Assembly: GCA_903813345.2 (NCBI GenBank)
Contig: CAIIXF020000001.1
Span: 35,869,366 to 35,933,365 of the forward strand
DNA: 64,000 bases
Source: Owenia fusiformis
Lineage: Eukaryota; Annelida; Polychaeta; Sabellida; Oweniidae
Direction: 5' to 3'
The notes beneath the pieces were generated by a model that saw only the letters and a program-made list of their open reading frames with translations, ran no database searches and was not told the DNA's origin. Shown piece after piece: positions 1 through 11,201 of the stretch (position 1 is its first letter; each line of letters begins with the position of its first letter). The position numbers and the translations under genes are program-made.

Positions 1-423
1 TTGGATTCTATGAGAAATTCCTCCAAGAAAATATTCAGGGGATTTAAGAATGTGTAAGGGTTACATAATTTGAGAAATTATTGGCTAACATAAAACCTAT
101 TTTAAAACAGCATTTATATTCTTCAAAAGTGTTGATTATCAATGATTCCCAGCCCTCGGAAATAAAAATACCTGGGTGTTAATTCATAGGTTATCTTTGA
201 AAATGAGAAATTTTTTTGGGGAATATATGGTGTAATCTTACAGTTAATAAAACAGTTTATAGTGTATTGCATTGTACATACAACCTTCGAAAGGTCAAAA
301 AAGTTGATTTTTTGGATTTGTCATTTTCAGGGAACTTTCTCATGTATACAGTCAATGGCGGTTTTGTGATTGAAAATTATTTTAAAGTAACTAAGTGTAC
401 TGCCTCATTAACTTAGTAGCTAC

Positions 424-739
424 CAGGGGCGTCAGAAGGATTTTCCAAGGGAAGGGGCGACTTTTTGGTATGAACGGGTCGATCGTGAAGCGCACAATCT
501 AGGAGGATGCCCCCAGAGAATTTTCGAATTTAAACCCTCTCTGGTGCATTCTGAACATATCTCAGAACAATATTCCCAATAATAAAAACAAGAAAAAATT
601 GTGTTTTTAACTTGACTTTGACTAAAAAAAACTTTGACTGTTACTAAAATAGAGCTTTCAATTCTAGGGTTGGTTTCAAATCTGGGAAAGGGGGGGGGGG
701 GCGGTTGCCCCCAACGCCCTCCCCCTTCCGACATCAATG
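424..739. mobile_element. MITE-like element with CAGGGGCGTC-type ends
   Basis: The left end reads CAGGGGCGTCAGAAGG and the right end reads CCTTCCGACATCAATG, which is an imperfect inverted match. A run of G near 690-701 sits close to the right end. Ends of this style with an internal G/C homopolymer are common in small non-autonomous DNA elements of invertebrates. A clean target duplication is not visible and there is no transposase, so the boundaries are approximate. Confidence 0.5.
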
Positions 740-2512
740 CCTACTTAATTATAAGTCTGAGTAACTTAACGACTTAGTATTCATGTAATTTGGACAAAAA
801 GAGGTTTTTCTGAACAAAGTTAGTTCTTTGCAAACATAATGTGGTTACAATTCACTGTGTGATTACAAGGCCATGGGTCCTTCATTAGGCATGTCTACAC
901 AAACTTGTTGAGACAATAAACCAACAGAAAATGCTGAATAAGTTTCAATGCAAAAATCTTTTTATTATTAAATTGAAATGGCTGCAAAAATAATTCCTCC
1001 ATTTGTAACTTTCTTGGAGATATTTCAGCCTCATTATTTAAGCGCCTCTTCAAACAGGCTCGACTTGTGATTATACTGCATTGCTTTCAAATGTCCAATA
1101 GTATCCACAAAATGTTGAATATATATCCACACCATATTCATAGCCTGATCAAAATTAAGTGTGTAATAAACTAATTGTCCTCTTCATTTATAATTCACAC
1201 ATCAAGTTACATACTTCACAAATTACTGTAGGAAGTGCTCATACATTTGAAAGTGTACACCTGTACAGGTAAATGTACTATTGTACATTTCATGTACACT
1301 TATGCATACAATGTGCACTTGTCCACATAATGTGCACTTATACATTATAAGTGTGCACTTGCAATTATTCTTCTTTTAGCTCTACATTTGTAGCTGAACT
1401 AGCCTCTCTGCAGATATAGCTCAATACCAGTTATATACAGCTCATAACCAAATCACTTATTATTCCTTATGAATTATGCTCATTAAAGAAAATGCTTAAA
1501 ATTCTGATAGTTGATCATCATTAATACAAAAAACAACTTCAGGTTAACATATTGTTTTAACTAGTCTACGATCACACATTATTCAAACAAAGATGAAATT
1601 GAAAACAAACAGGTGTGAACTCAAGTTATAGAAAGTGGTACATGTACATGTAGGTTGCTATACAAGCAATAAGCAAAGTTGCAATATGTAATCAAATATA
1701 TCAGGACATCAAAAATGATTTCTCAAAACTGAAGCATGGGTAATAAAATTACTCAAAAATTGAAATCATGAATATAGAGCAAACAACTATCCCTATTTCG
1801 TTAATTGATTGATCTGGAGGAGCATGTCTTGATCAATTTTTGTATTTTGTATATGGGATATATATATGGGCCAAATGTTACCTTTGTATCAAAGGTATGA
1901 TCATTAAAAGATATATTGAGCAAAAGAAAAATGAAGGAATTAAATTGTACAGAATTATGTATTCATCTTGCCTTCAATTTTGAACATGTTGAATCAAGTG
2001 TCCCGTATCATTTATGGTCTATAACATAATCACCTTCCCTCAGTACAACATTCATATATCATATGTTTGGCTTGTTAATCACTGAATTCAACAATTTGAG
2101 TGTTTCTTTATGGAACATGTGCTCATGCATGGTTCATATCAAGTGCTCACATATATAGAGATACTAACATATGATAATCAAACGTTTGTATACAATATTA
2201 CTTGTGTATTTCAATATACAAATCACAAATAAACTTCCACCTAACACTTAATCCCTCACAAATGTTGCATCCAATAATAAGCATAGATGATCACTGTCAG
2301 CTATGCACTGAAATAATGTCACTATGTAGCGCACAAATTAAACCTGTCATTATAATGAAAAAATACTTCAAAAATACAGAAAAACATATGGTTTGAACAG
2401 CAATGTTGCTTGCTGGAAGGATTATAAAAAACAATATAGCCACTACATTTGCTGCTTTGGTAACCTATTTTTCCTTGTTACTATAGCAAAGGGCCACAAT
2501 ATTCGGTTATAT
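740..2512. other. Non-coding stretch, probably the 3' UTR of the vasculin gene plus flanking DNA
   Basis: No coding exon was recognised. Around 1246-1365 there is a degenerate run of short units resembling TGTACATTT and TGTGCACTTA. Read on the minus strand the region lies directly downstream of the vasculin stop codon, so much of it may be 3' UTR. Confidence 0.4.
961..966 (-). promoter_or_regulatory. Candidate poly(A) signal of the vasculin gene
   Basis: The minus strand reads AATAAA here, about 1.55 kb downstream of the stop codon. It is one of few AATAAA hexamers on that strand in the stretch. Cleavage would fall near 935-945. Transcript data are needed to choose the true end. Confidence 0.3.
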
Positions 2513-2750
2513 TCAGTCCATGTCTGAATCAGAATCACTACTTAAGGCTTCATTCTTAATGGTTTCTATCTTCTCAGGGTCAACGGTTGCTTGTTGCTGA
2601 AGGGGGGTCCAAGGCTTAGCTAGGTTTTTACTTAGTCCATTTTTCTGCTGTTTGATTTGTTTTGTGAGGTTTTGGAATTCCTTCATTTCATCTTCTGTGA
2701 TCACGTACTCTTCCTGATCAGCTTCATTCCAACCCATCTCACGCAGCAAC
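2513..2750 (-). CDS. GPBP1L1: Vasculin coding exon 8 (C-terminus)
   Basis: The acceptor is TTGTGTTTCAG. It encodes LLREMGW, TEDEMKEFQ, KQQKNGLSKN and a Ser/Asp tail ending DSDSDMD, stop TGA at 2515-2513. The 2.4-kb intron before it carries two tandem arrays and a transposon. Confidence 0.93.
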
Positions 2751-5700
2751 CTGAAACACAAGGGAAAATCCCAATACATCCAACTAAGCAATTAGAAATG
2801 CAATGGAAAAATCCAATATATTTTTTATAGCAATTAGAAATGCAATGGCAGAATTCAAAATGTTTTGCACAGCAATTAGAAATGCAATGGAAAAATTCAA
2901 TATATTTTGCGTAGCAATAAGAAATGCAATGGAAAAATTCGATATATTTTGCAAAGTAATTAGAATTGTCGAAATTGCTGTTCCCTCTTCAAAAGAGAAG
3001 ACGCGAAAATCTTTCCTTATAAGGGCAAAATATTTCCCATGATGCAGTTCGCGGAGGAACAAATTTATACTTCCTTATTTTCCCTCATAGGTTTAACATG
3101 GGGATTTTCACACCTATTTTTCAAACGATATATTCGTTCATATTCCCGTACGAGAGTACAGAAAAAATTATTAGAAACGATTGATCTCTCATTAATCTTA
3201 ATATAACAGCTATTTTTTTCATTGTATTAATTCATAGCGTGGTGAAAACGATGACTGAAAAGTGAGAAAAGGTTCCGGAAGAGAAGGTCACATGATCAGT
3301 AGACTAGTCGCCATATTGGAAAAAACAATTCCATTCGACTTTCAATACTTTCATGCCAATCTTACCGCACTACAAACTGCGACATCGATGCAACAACTGA
3401 ATAAAAGTATTCATCTTCATATTACATTATAGAGTTACGTTGAAAACCCACAAACAACTGAGCAGTAGACCAAAGAAGACGCGTCGCTATTATCTAGGTC
3501 AATCTGTTCAGTGGTCCGAAAGCAAATCTATAGTACTCGTTTCCGAATTTTGTTGTTCATTGTACAATCTTTTATTGATTAAACTCGGTATACTGACTAT
3601 TAAAGCAATGACAAAGAAGAATACTTACGATGGTGTCATTGTTTTATTTAGCGTGCGGGTGTAAAACAAAATTGAGTAATTAGTTTGATTTAGAACTTTC
3701 GTGTCACGCAAATAGCTACGCGAAATGCATAGTGGGAAAATATTCACCAATCAAATTTTGTCCTTTTTGAGTGCTTTTTCAGTGCATATTTGCGAACGTT
3801 CTGATTCAAAGAGCGAACCGCGAAAAGGAGAATTGAAATGGAAAAATTCAATATATTTTGCACAGCAATTAGAAATGCAATGGAAAAATTCGATATATTT
3901 TGCATAGCAATTAAGAATGCAATGGAAAAATTCAATATATTTTGCACAATAATTAGAAATGCAATGGAAAAATTCAATATATTTTGCATAGCAATAAGAA
4001 ATGCAATGGAAAATTCAATATATTTTGCACAGTAATTAGAAATGCATTGGAAAAATTCAATATATTTTGCACAGCAATTAGAAACGCAATGGAAGAAGTC
4101 AATATATTTTGCATATAAGCAATTAGAAATTCAATGGAAAACTCAATACATTTTGCACAGCAATTAGAAATGCAACTAGACAACAGCAACGCCAAAGCAT
4201 AGCAAATCCCATCATTTGTATATAGCAAATATGGCAGCCATTTCAAAATGGCCATCTTCTACCAAAAGTGTCATTAGACAGTGTGCCATGCTTATAGTAT
4301 TCACATACTAAATATGAACAAAATCGCTCCACTACTTTTCGAGTTATAGTAAAATACGTTAAAATGGTGGCCATTTTTCAAAATGGCCACCTTCTACCAA
4401 AAGTGTCATTAGACAGTGTGCCATGCTTATAGTGTTCACTTACCAAATATGAACAAAATCGCTCAACTACTTTTCAAGTTACAGCAAAAATTGTAAAATA
4501 ACGAGTAAAGGCCGCCATTTTTCAAGATGGCTGCCATGTGCTTCTTTAATATCTACATTTCTAGATTTATTAATGTCCTATATATTTTTTTTTACATTTA
4601 AAACATATTGGTATTACAGTTTTACATATTGCACCAAAATTACTGTAAAATTGGCACTAAAATGGCCGCCATTTTTAAATGAGCGGCCATTTTGAAAATT
4701 GGCTTTCGAGCAGAACTTCTACCCCAATAGGGTATATGTGTACCAAATATGAACAAAAAACGGTATTTGAGTTATATGCTGTTCATGTCATCTTCATTCA
4801 GTCCAACTTGAAAATTTATTTGTAGTTGCTGTTGTTTTCTTCTTACTTCTTCTGATTTTATTTGTCTTTTTCAGGCGGATGGACGTACGTACATACGGAC
4901 GGATGGAGGCGTTCCCTATATCCCTCCGAACTTCGTTCGATGGGATAATGAAAAACTTATACATCTCACCCAGCAATTAAAAATTTCATCTTGCACAGTA
5001 TCCCAAGAAAAAGATGAGATACATTTTTGCGTTTGACCAAAATAGAAAAAGCTCTTCAGTAAGTGAAACAGCTAGAATGCACTGTTTAACCATGTTAACA
5101 GTATTGTATCTACTAGCCTATCATAAATGAATTAAAATTCTCACCTCTGCTCAGCCTCTAGAGAGCTGGAGAGCATATGGTATTCTGGTTTCACTGACAA
5201 ACTATCCACCCCATTGACCAGCTTTTCTGAATAATCTCCAACTGTGTGGTCTTCCTTATTGCACTCACCCTGGAAGTAGAATTAAAGAGTTAATCCAGTT
5301 AAAGATCATCAGACCTATTAGAAGGATAGAGCAGAATCAAAGGGTTAACCAAGGTTTTTTTATTGTTGAGTACTACATGTATTTACTAGAGGTGTAACTC
5401 CAGAATCAGTAACTTGAGTTTAGCTCGTCAGAACTGCCTAAACATTGCCTTAAGTTGTCCTCTAGAAACGTATTATCTATTTCAACTCACGAGTTAGCTA
5501 TATCTCGAGTAAACTCATGAGTTGGGCCTATCTTGCAAGCATGTAAATTGATTTAGGTCTTGGAGAGAATGTACATTATTACTTAATTAGATGAATAAAC
5601 ATAAATGAATAACCATTTACTCGTCTACTGTTTTGCTTTAGTCTTATTTGTTTGTATTGTCTTGCAATATATTATTCAGCAAATAAATGTCATATTATTT

Positions 5701-8373
5701 TGTTTTGTGTTTTGGTATTTATTTATAACTTTTCACATAGCCATTTAACTATTAGACACTGTTCAGTAAGCAGAAATCATGTGCATATCTACCTTTTTAG
5801 AAGCTGGGTCAGATTGAAGAGACATATCATCTGTGTGTTTACTATTGCTGTTCTTGAATGCTGCCAGGAAGTCACTCTTCTTGTCACCTAGTGGTTTTGG
5901 GTTTGTGACGAGCCTAGTGTTGAGTATCTCTATGGCAGGGGTAACGGTAGGGGACTGTCCACTGTTGCTTGGAGTTGGAGTGCTGTTGGCAGATTTATGG
6001 GTACCATTGCTGTTGATGTCTTTACCAGAAAATACACCATTTACTTTCATTGTCTCACGACTTGTCTTCCGAGTGAGGATCTAAAATAACATTATAGAGA
6101 TAGCCATAAATTTATATTACATGTGTTGATAAATTTTTGGGATAGTTTATAGAAGTAAAACAACAAAAACAGGAAGTAGTTAGCATGTCTGATTTAAAAT
6201 ATCTGACTATAAAACATCAAAAGTAAATGAATTGTCCCTCAAGATAGTCTAAGAGGGAGATGACTCATTATCCCTAGGTTTACTTTGTATTCAGCAAATA
6301 TATTTAATGTCACCATATTAGATACTATGGCTTTATAATCTTACCTTATTAGGCACCAAGGCTTTATACATGTTAGAACTGGATTGAGATTTGTTGGGCA
6401 GTTCTTTCTTTAACAATACAGGGGAGCTATGTTCATTCTTTGGTGAGAGAGATGTTCCACGTTTGACTTTGCTGCTGCAACTATCCCAGACACTCTTACC
6501 ATTCACCTTGGCAGCCTTTTCTTCAGAGGCTTCTTCTCCATTTAATGATGGCTGTAACAAAAGAAATATCCATTCTATCACTGAAAAATTCAAGGTCACC
6601 AGAAAGAAGCATCTTTAAGACATCTTGGTCCACAAATAGTTTAAATATCAGCAAGGTGCTGCTGAAACTTGTTGTGCAAATTATGCTCTTTCAGGGTAGA
6701 GAATTTAAAGTCCAAATTCCATTTCATCAAAACCCTACATGGGATCACATGCAAAGCTTCAAATAGAACATAAGTAACATAAAATATATTTGTTTTTCAC
6801 GAGAAAAAGCCTGGAAGCTAAATATTTAGGTAACCAACTCACAAACTCCTCTTCCAATTTAACCGCTTCTCCATCAGCTTTCTCTTTAATTTCACGATCT
6901 TTTCCAGTCTTCCCCGACCCTGACTTGTCATAGTAGTTTTTCTTCCCTCCAGGTCTACCATAGTTGTAGAATGATTCACCCCCATAATAGTAGTCGTGTG
7001 GGGGATAGTCATGAGGGGGGTAGTCGTGAGGGTAATCATAGAAGGGAGGGTAGCCTGGTGGACCAGGGGGACCCTATAATAAACATTTGTCATTCCTTTA
7101 AATGGCATAAATAGTTATATAGTGATTATTAGAAGATATCGTTGAGAGGAATCATAATCCACTCTACCCTCCTCATCTCAGGTCCAATTTTTCTGATTTT
7201 ATTTCAAAATTAAATACAGGACATAAATTTGAAAAAAATAAGTTTTGAAAAAAGTGCAACTTTTTCATTAATTCTTAAGATATGGTTACCTGATGGTGAT
7301 AATTGGCATGCGGGTGTTGATATTTGCCTCCATCCATGCCTCTTACTGGGAGCCCTATTGGTTGAGATCTGTAGTGATGGCTGCCATATCCATCATACCC
7401 GTAACTGTTACCATAGTAACCATTGTAGTAACCATAGTAATCATCATCTACTGAATTGTGCTGTCGGAAACGACTGTTGGTGTTGTTATATCTCCCCCGG
7501 TCTGGAGCAAATATGTGTTTGCCAAATTAGGATTTGATATTTTGAAAATACATCTATTATTTGTTTCTTGAAATATTAATCTGATTAATGAGAATGCAAA
7601 TTTTGTTGCACCTTTTGCATTTTATCCGACAGATTTTGAATCACAGATATATGAACACTGGCTGCATAATGAATGAAGAAAACAAAACAAAACAAACCTT
7701 CAAACGGTGCGTCAAATGAGCGTTGCCGTGGCAAATAACCATAGTCAGGCCCTGGGTGTCGATTGTTACTTCCACCAGAGTACGATTTTTCGCGTCTTGA
7801 ACCCCCGTGACTAGATTTACTGCCATTACTGCTACTGGACTGATGCTCAGCTTGCTTTGAACCAGATGGCTTCTACAAGTATTCAAACTTAATCATTATA
7901 CCAAAAAAACATGTTGTTTAGTTCTAAATATGGCAATATTACATGTTAGGAAGATTTGAAGCATGTATCTTTTCAAAGTGCATACCATTTGAAGTGTGAA
8001 TTTAAGGACTGTAAATTCGATCATTTTTCGAATATAAACAAAAGCAGGGATAAGACATCAGGGAACTTCTAGCAGATGATCAGTCTTAGCCCCAAAAAGT
8101 CCTTTCACCTCATTGTCCTAGAAGTACTTTTATTTATGTGATCTTTAGACCAACAGGAGAGGACTTTGAATCGCAATAACCTATTGTCCTATCCTTTTTT
8201 GTTATATAAAACTACAAATTGTTATACTATAATATCTAATGTAATGAAAGCATAGACAAATAAAATATTCTTATTCTTAATAATATAATAATATTTCTAC
8301 TTACAGATTCCTCATTTGGAATCTTCAACCATGCGGGTGCAAAGTCATGCTTCGGAGCCTTTGCAGTAGCCAT
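2513..8373 (-). CDS. GPBP1L1: Vasculin / GC-rich promoter-binding protein 1 family (GPBP1/GPBP1L1)
   Basis: Eight coding exons join in phase: 8373-8305, 7872-7698, 7501-7290, 7073-6843, 6551-6345, 6080-5793, 5269-5145, 2750-2513, all with GT-AG introns, giving about 514 aa (human family members are about 473). The N-terminus has KHDFAPAWLKIP, the family hallmark. FPSLN is formed across the exon 4/5 junction, followed later by YKALVPNK and DKKSDFLAAFKN. The C-terminus has LSSSLEAEQRLLREMGW and TEDEMKEFQ, then an acidic SDSDSDMD end. Vasculins are nuclear factors that bind GC-rich promoters and affect transcription. The middle is unusually rich in Tyr/Gly and PHDYP repeats. It is head to head with TMEM69, as GPBP1L1 is in human, hence the symbol; a single invertebrate gene may equally be pro-orthologous to GPBP1 and GPBP1L1. 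Confidence 0.93.
2785..2960. repeat. 42-bp tandem array, block 1 (about 4 units)
   Basis: The unit is about 42 bp, starting AGCAATTAGAAATGCAATGG and ending TATATTTTGCAC. Forty-two is a multiple of three and no stop falls in some frames, which creates spurious open frames on both strands. It lies within the last vasculin intron, beginning about 35 bases beyond the exon 8 acceptor. Confidence 0.88.
3029..3744. mobile_element. Possible insertion with imperfect ~25-bp inverted ends
   Basis: AATATTTCCCATGATGCAG near 3032 is matched by an inverted AATATTTTCCCACTATGCA at the right end; both are followed inward by TTCGCG. The segment lies between the two blocks of the 42-bp array. No transposase and no clear target duplication, so this is a tentative element. 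Confidence 0.3.
3271..3319. promoter_or_regulatory. Promoter-like cluster inside a vasculin intron
   Basis: Within 50 bp are an ETS-type CCGGAAG (3275-3281), an E-box GTCACATGAT (3287-3296) and CGCCATATTGG (3309-3319), a YY1-like GCCAT core. CCAATATGGCG and GTCACATGAT recur near the two better-supported promoter regions at 10.37 kb and 15.28 kb. No transcript is identified from it. Confidence 0.3.
3836..4165. repeat. 42-bp tandem array, block 2 (about 8 units)
   Basis: The unit and orientation are the same as at 2785-2960, separated from it by about 0.88 kb of unrelated sequence. Copies differ by a few substitutions and small indels, more degraded toward 4165. It abuts the 4180-4949 element. 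Confidence 0.88.
4180..4949 (-). mobile_element. Dispersed element with internal ATGGCGGCCAT-type hairpins, copy 1
   Basis: This is a reverse-oriented copy of the element at 56649-57792. Shared ends are CAACGCCAAAGC / ATAGCAAATCCCAT on one side and CGAACTTCGTTCGATGGGAT on the other. The interior has repeated GTTCATATTTGG modules separated by short inverted repeats around AAATGGC. About 770 bp; no coding capacity seen. Confidence 0.65.
5145..5269 (-). CDS. GPBP1L1: Vasculin coding exon 7
   Basis: It runs from GECNKEDHTVGDYSEK to LSSSLEAEQ plus two bases of an Arg codon, donor AG|GTGAGA. SSSLEAE-R is one of the most conserved family blocks. Confidence 0.92.
5793..6080 (-). CDS. GPBP1L1: Vasculin coding exon 6
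   Basis: It begins ILTRKTSRETMK and includes DKKSDFLAAFKNSNS, corresponding to the DKKSEFLKALKRD segment of the family. It ends DPASKK|GTAGAT, phase 0. Confidence 0.9.
6345..6551 (-). CDS. GPBP1L1: Vasculin coding exon 5
   Basis: It begins PSLNGEEASEEK after a TTTTGTTACAG acceptor and ends MYKALVPNK|GTAAGA, phase 0. YKALVPNK corresponds to VYKGLVPKP of human GPBP1. Confidence 0.9.
6843..7073 (-). CDS. GPBP1L1: Vasculin coding exon 4
   Basis: It encodes GPPGPPGYPPFY, then three near-identical HDYPP units, a basic/acidic stretch and LEEEF at the end. The donor is TTT|GTGAGT, phase 0. Joining to exon 5 gives EEEFPSLNGEE, matching the EDFPSLNPEYE motif of the family. Confidence 0.9.
7290..7501 (-). 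CDS. GPBP1L1: Vasculin coding exon 3
   Basis: The acceptor is TTTGCTCCAG. It encodes DRGRYNNTNSRF followed by a Tyr/Gly-rich low-complexity stretch (DDDYYGYYNGYYG) and ends HANYHHQ|GTAACC, phase 0. Tyr-rich composition like this is not a feature I recall for the vertebrate proteins. Confidence 0.87.
7698..7872 (-). CDS. GPBP1L1: Vasculin coding exon 2
   Basis: The acceptor is CTTGTAG|AAG. It encodes a Ser/Asn/Gly-rich segment ending RQRSFDAPFE and leaves one base, phase 1. The RSFDAPFED stretch formed with exon 3 resembles the SSDGFDSAIG region of vertebrate vasculins. Confidence 0.88.
8305..8373 (-). CDS. GPBP1L1: Vasculin coding exon 1 (residues 1-23)
   Basis: It starts at ATG 8373-8371 in the context TTTGTGATGG and encodes MATAKAPKHDFAPAWLKIP followed by NEES. 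The donor is TCT|GTAAGT, phase 0. The conserved HDFAPAWL block fixes the start. Confidence 0.93.
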
Positions 8374-8401
8374 CACAAATGTATAAGCATTGTAAGGTAC
8401 C
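8374..8401 (-). other. GPBP1L1: 5' UTR part of the first vasculin coding exon
   Basis: An acceptor TATTTTCAG|GG lies immediately above 8401 on the minus strand, so the start codon sits 28 bases into its exon and at least one non-coding exon lies upstream, probably nearer the shared promoter around 10.4 kb. Confidence 0.6.
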
Positions 8402-8523
8402 CTGAAAATATACATGTACATTACAAACAAATGTAAATTTGAATCATCATATTCATTTATCTTATAGCAAATCAGTGAGTGTCTAAGAACCTAGCATTTA
8501 AAAACAAGGCATTAACATGCAAA

Positions 8524-8642
8524 ATGTCACCACCTGCCATTTATTATTATATAGAAGCTGACCAAAATTTCTATAGACGCTGTTACAGATGCCAAACACT
8601 GACAACAAAAAAGTTGGAGATTATAACATCTGGTGGTGACAT
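8524..8642 (-). mobile_element. 119-bp MITE, ATGTCACCACC ends, copy A
   Basis: ATGTCACCACCTGCC opens the element and TCTGGTGGTGACAT closes it, giving inverted ends. A reverse-oriented relative lies at 19675-19780, sharing GTTACAGATGC / GCATCTGTAAC and the poly-T plus GTGG core. Too small to code. Confidence 0.6.
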
Positions 8643-8952
8643 AAAAATTATACTCAATCATAATTTTCATATATCAAATGGGTGCTATTGTTATGTAACC
8701 TTCCAGATATTAAGGTAGATTGTTCTAGAATTTAAATCAGCCCACAATTCGCTAATGAGCCAATGGATAAGTTCAACCCTGAATATAAAACAGGGTACAG
8801 GTATAAAACCTAAGTCAGATAACATGTGCGTCTATCAAACCTGAAAAATAAGATTTCAAAGAATCAGAAAGTAACTAAAATGTTTTCCATGTTGCATTGT
8901 TCTCATTTGATTGCTTAATTTTTAGGTTTGAAAGACTTATTTTTCAACAGTC

Positions 8953-9245
8953 AGCACCATCTATCCCGTACCTAGGATGAACAGACCTTAATATGTTCAG
9001 AAACTTGAGTCTTCAAAATTGTTGAAAAACTGAGTGTCTTGATTTGAACAATCTACAGACTCTTGAGGTATGAAGCTAACCTTTAGTACAATTGAATGTC
9101 CTACTGACCTCTGAGACTAAAACTTACCTTGAAACATTACTTTAAAACAGTTGAATTCTGTGATTGAAAATTAGGGGTCCACCAAAATTCATCAATAAGC
9201 TTCCGCACATATAGAAGAGAAATATAGGATCAGATAGATGGTGCT
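8953..9245. repeat. Inverted-repeat pair, possible MITE
   Basis: AGCACCATCTATC at 8953-8965 is matched exactly by its reverse complement at 9233-9245. Just outside the left arm is a second short inverted pair (ATCAAACCTGAAAAATAAG and GTTTGAAAGACTTATTTTTC). Boundaries and class are unclear. Confidence 0.35.
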
Positions 9246-10396
9246 CACCTTGTATATTTTCAGTACCTTGCAGTTGCACTTAAACTTAAAAACTTACTCT
9301 AATTACTCAAGAAACACCTCCTCCACGTCAAATAGAATCTCCTTTTCTGTAGTACTGACGATAGTGTCTTTTCAAAAATACTGCTAATAACCGTTGAATC
9401 CCTGTGCTACCTTGTCATTTTGTTAATAATAACTTGATCCTGGAGAGATTTAAATTGTTCATAATATTAATATTTTAGCTCAAACAAACATGAAAGGTCT
9501 TGAGTAGATATGAGAATCATTTTTGTCTCAGAGGTAATTTAACTGTTCAAGAGATAATCCTGTTGCGTCTCACTTTTGTCTGCAAGTTTTATGGCAGTAA
9601 AATGCAATGTTTTTTATTACAAAAATATAACTGTGTCCGGCTTAGATCGTACTATGGTATTTCGCTATAGAGTGCACTGTACTATATTATTTACATTTAC
9701 AAATTACCACTATAATATCCTTTTTGCTACGACAACAGCTGCACTATATCATAATTCAGAACGACAGTTACTGCTGCAATGTCACAAGTCACAACATTCA
9801 TATGGTATTATATATCTAATGGTTATATCTACTATGTACAAATAAATTTAGTTGCTGTTATGATGCTTTCATTGTCTAACAACAAACTGTTCTTGAAAGC
9901 AGTAAATGCTATCTCGAATATAAAATTAGTGTATCTTCTATTTTCCTCATCCCACTGTATAAAATTCAACTGCCAAATTGAAGGCCGTAAACACGGCAAT
10001 TGTTGATACAGTAGATCCTCACATCTTTTGATAGCTGACAAAGAAGTTCAATTTGAATAATGTCTGCCTCATATATCAGTGGCTGAATAGCCTAATCTTT
10101 TTCAGATGTCACTGCAGAAATGATATAAGAAGTTGTAAGCACAACTTGTTGCACAAACAAACAAACTTTTTCACTTTCAAAACTTGAAATTTTTTGTATT
10201 TCGAAGTCTCAGTGATGAGTCAGCATAAATCCATTAAATAATGCATCCATATAAAAGATAAATATTTGAAATAGATCTCGCTTTGTTTTAGCTCACATGA
10301 CAGAGTGTTTATGTATACATAGTAGAGTTTTTCCGACAAAATATTTTCACTTTTCTCATTTTCCAATATGGCGATTTTCCATCCTATAATTTTTTA

Positions 10397-10406
10397 TCTC
10401 GCGAGA
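10397..10406. promoter_or_regulatory. TCTCGCGAGA palindrome (CGCG element)
   Basis: This is a perfect 10-bp palindrome between two divergent genes. In vertebrates this motif marks bidirectional housekeeping promoters and is bound by BANP. Here it sits 26 bp from CCAATATGGCG (10363-10373), a YY1-like site. Function here is inferred from position and motif identity. Confidence 0.6.
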
Positions 10407-11201
10407 TACCAATTAAAAATATGAGTTTAATGAGTTTTAAGATGATGAATTACTTTTATTTATATAATTTTCGTGTACAGGTTACTTGTTTGAATACATT
10501 GATTACATGAAAAGCTCATATATAACTCTATCAGGCAATTCAAAAGATAGTCATATGACTTTTCACGCGAGATCAGTTTGACTTACTTTTTTGTTTTGTA
10601 AAATATTCCTGTCGACAACTAAACGTAATATTACAGGTATTTGTTCAATTTGATCACATTCTATCCATTGCTATAACATGGGAATTGAAAAGTTCCACTA
10701 AAATATACTACTGCCACTGTCATAATGTGGATAATACGTTTATTAGACACCCAAATTGATACTTCCGGGTTCAGAATCTTTTTTCTTCAAATTATTGTAC
10801 AGGGGATTTCAGGATGGGGCAGGGGATTTCCTCTACATAAATGTTTATAAGTTATGAATTACAAAATCAATATATAACATTTATTGTGTACTTATCAGCT
10901 GTATTGCCAGTATTCTGACAACATGTTTCAAAGAAATGCAACTATCATTATACCCGTATGCTTCACAAATGGAGTAAACGGGAGCATCGGTCAATGACAT
11001 CTTAGTTGCAATCCAATAAAATAATACATTCATGTAATCAAGCTATTTATCTAATAGTGACCACTTTCAAGCTACGATTGACCATTCATGAGTGATTACA
11101 CCTCAATAAAACCATGTACGTTTTAACCTAGTTGCATTGTATCATGGGCTTTCAAGAGTACTTTTGATAAGTTTTAAATACCTTATTTTGCAGATTGTAC
11201 C

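Larger units (their letters stand above)
8402..11193. promoter_or_regulatory. Shared 5' region of vasculin and TMEM69 (bidirectional promoter interval)
   Basis: Both flanking genes point outward and both show a 3' splice site just before their start codon (8402 on minus, 11193 on plus), so their non-coding first exons should lie in this 2.8 kb. The likeliest core is near 10.36-10.41 kb, with CCAATATGGCG and TCTCGCGAGA. Apart from the small inverted repeats at 8.5-9.25 kb, no other structure was seen. Confidence 0.6.

Noticed and set aside
2784-4255. Frames rich in NAMEKFNIFC-like or NFSIAFLIA-like repeats on both strands
   Set aside because: Produced by the 42-bp (14-codon) tandem array in a vasculin intron.
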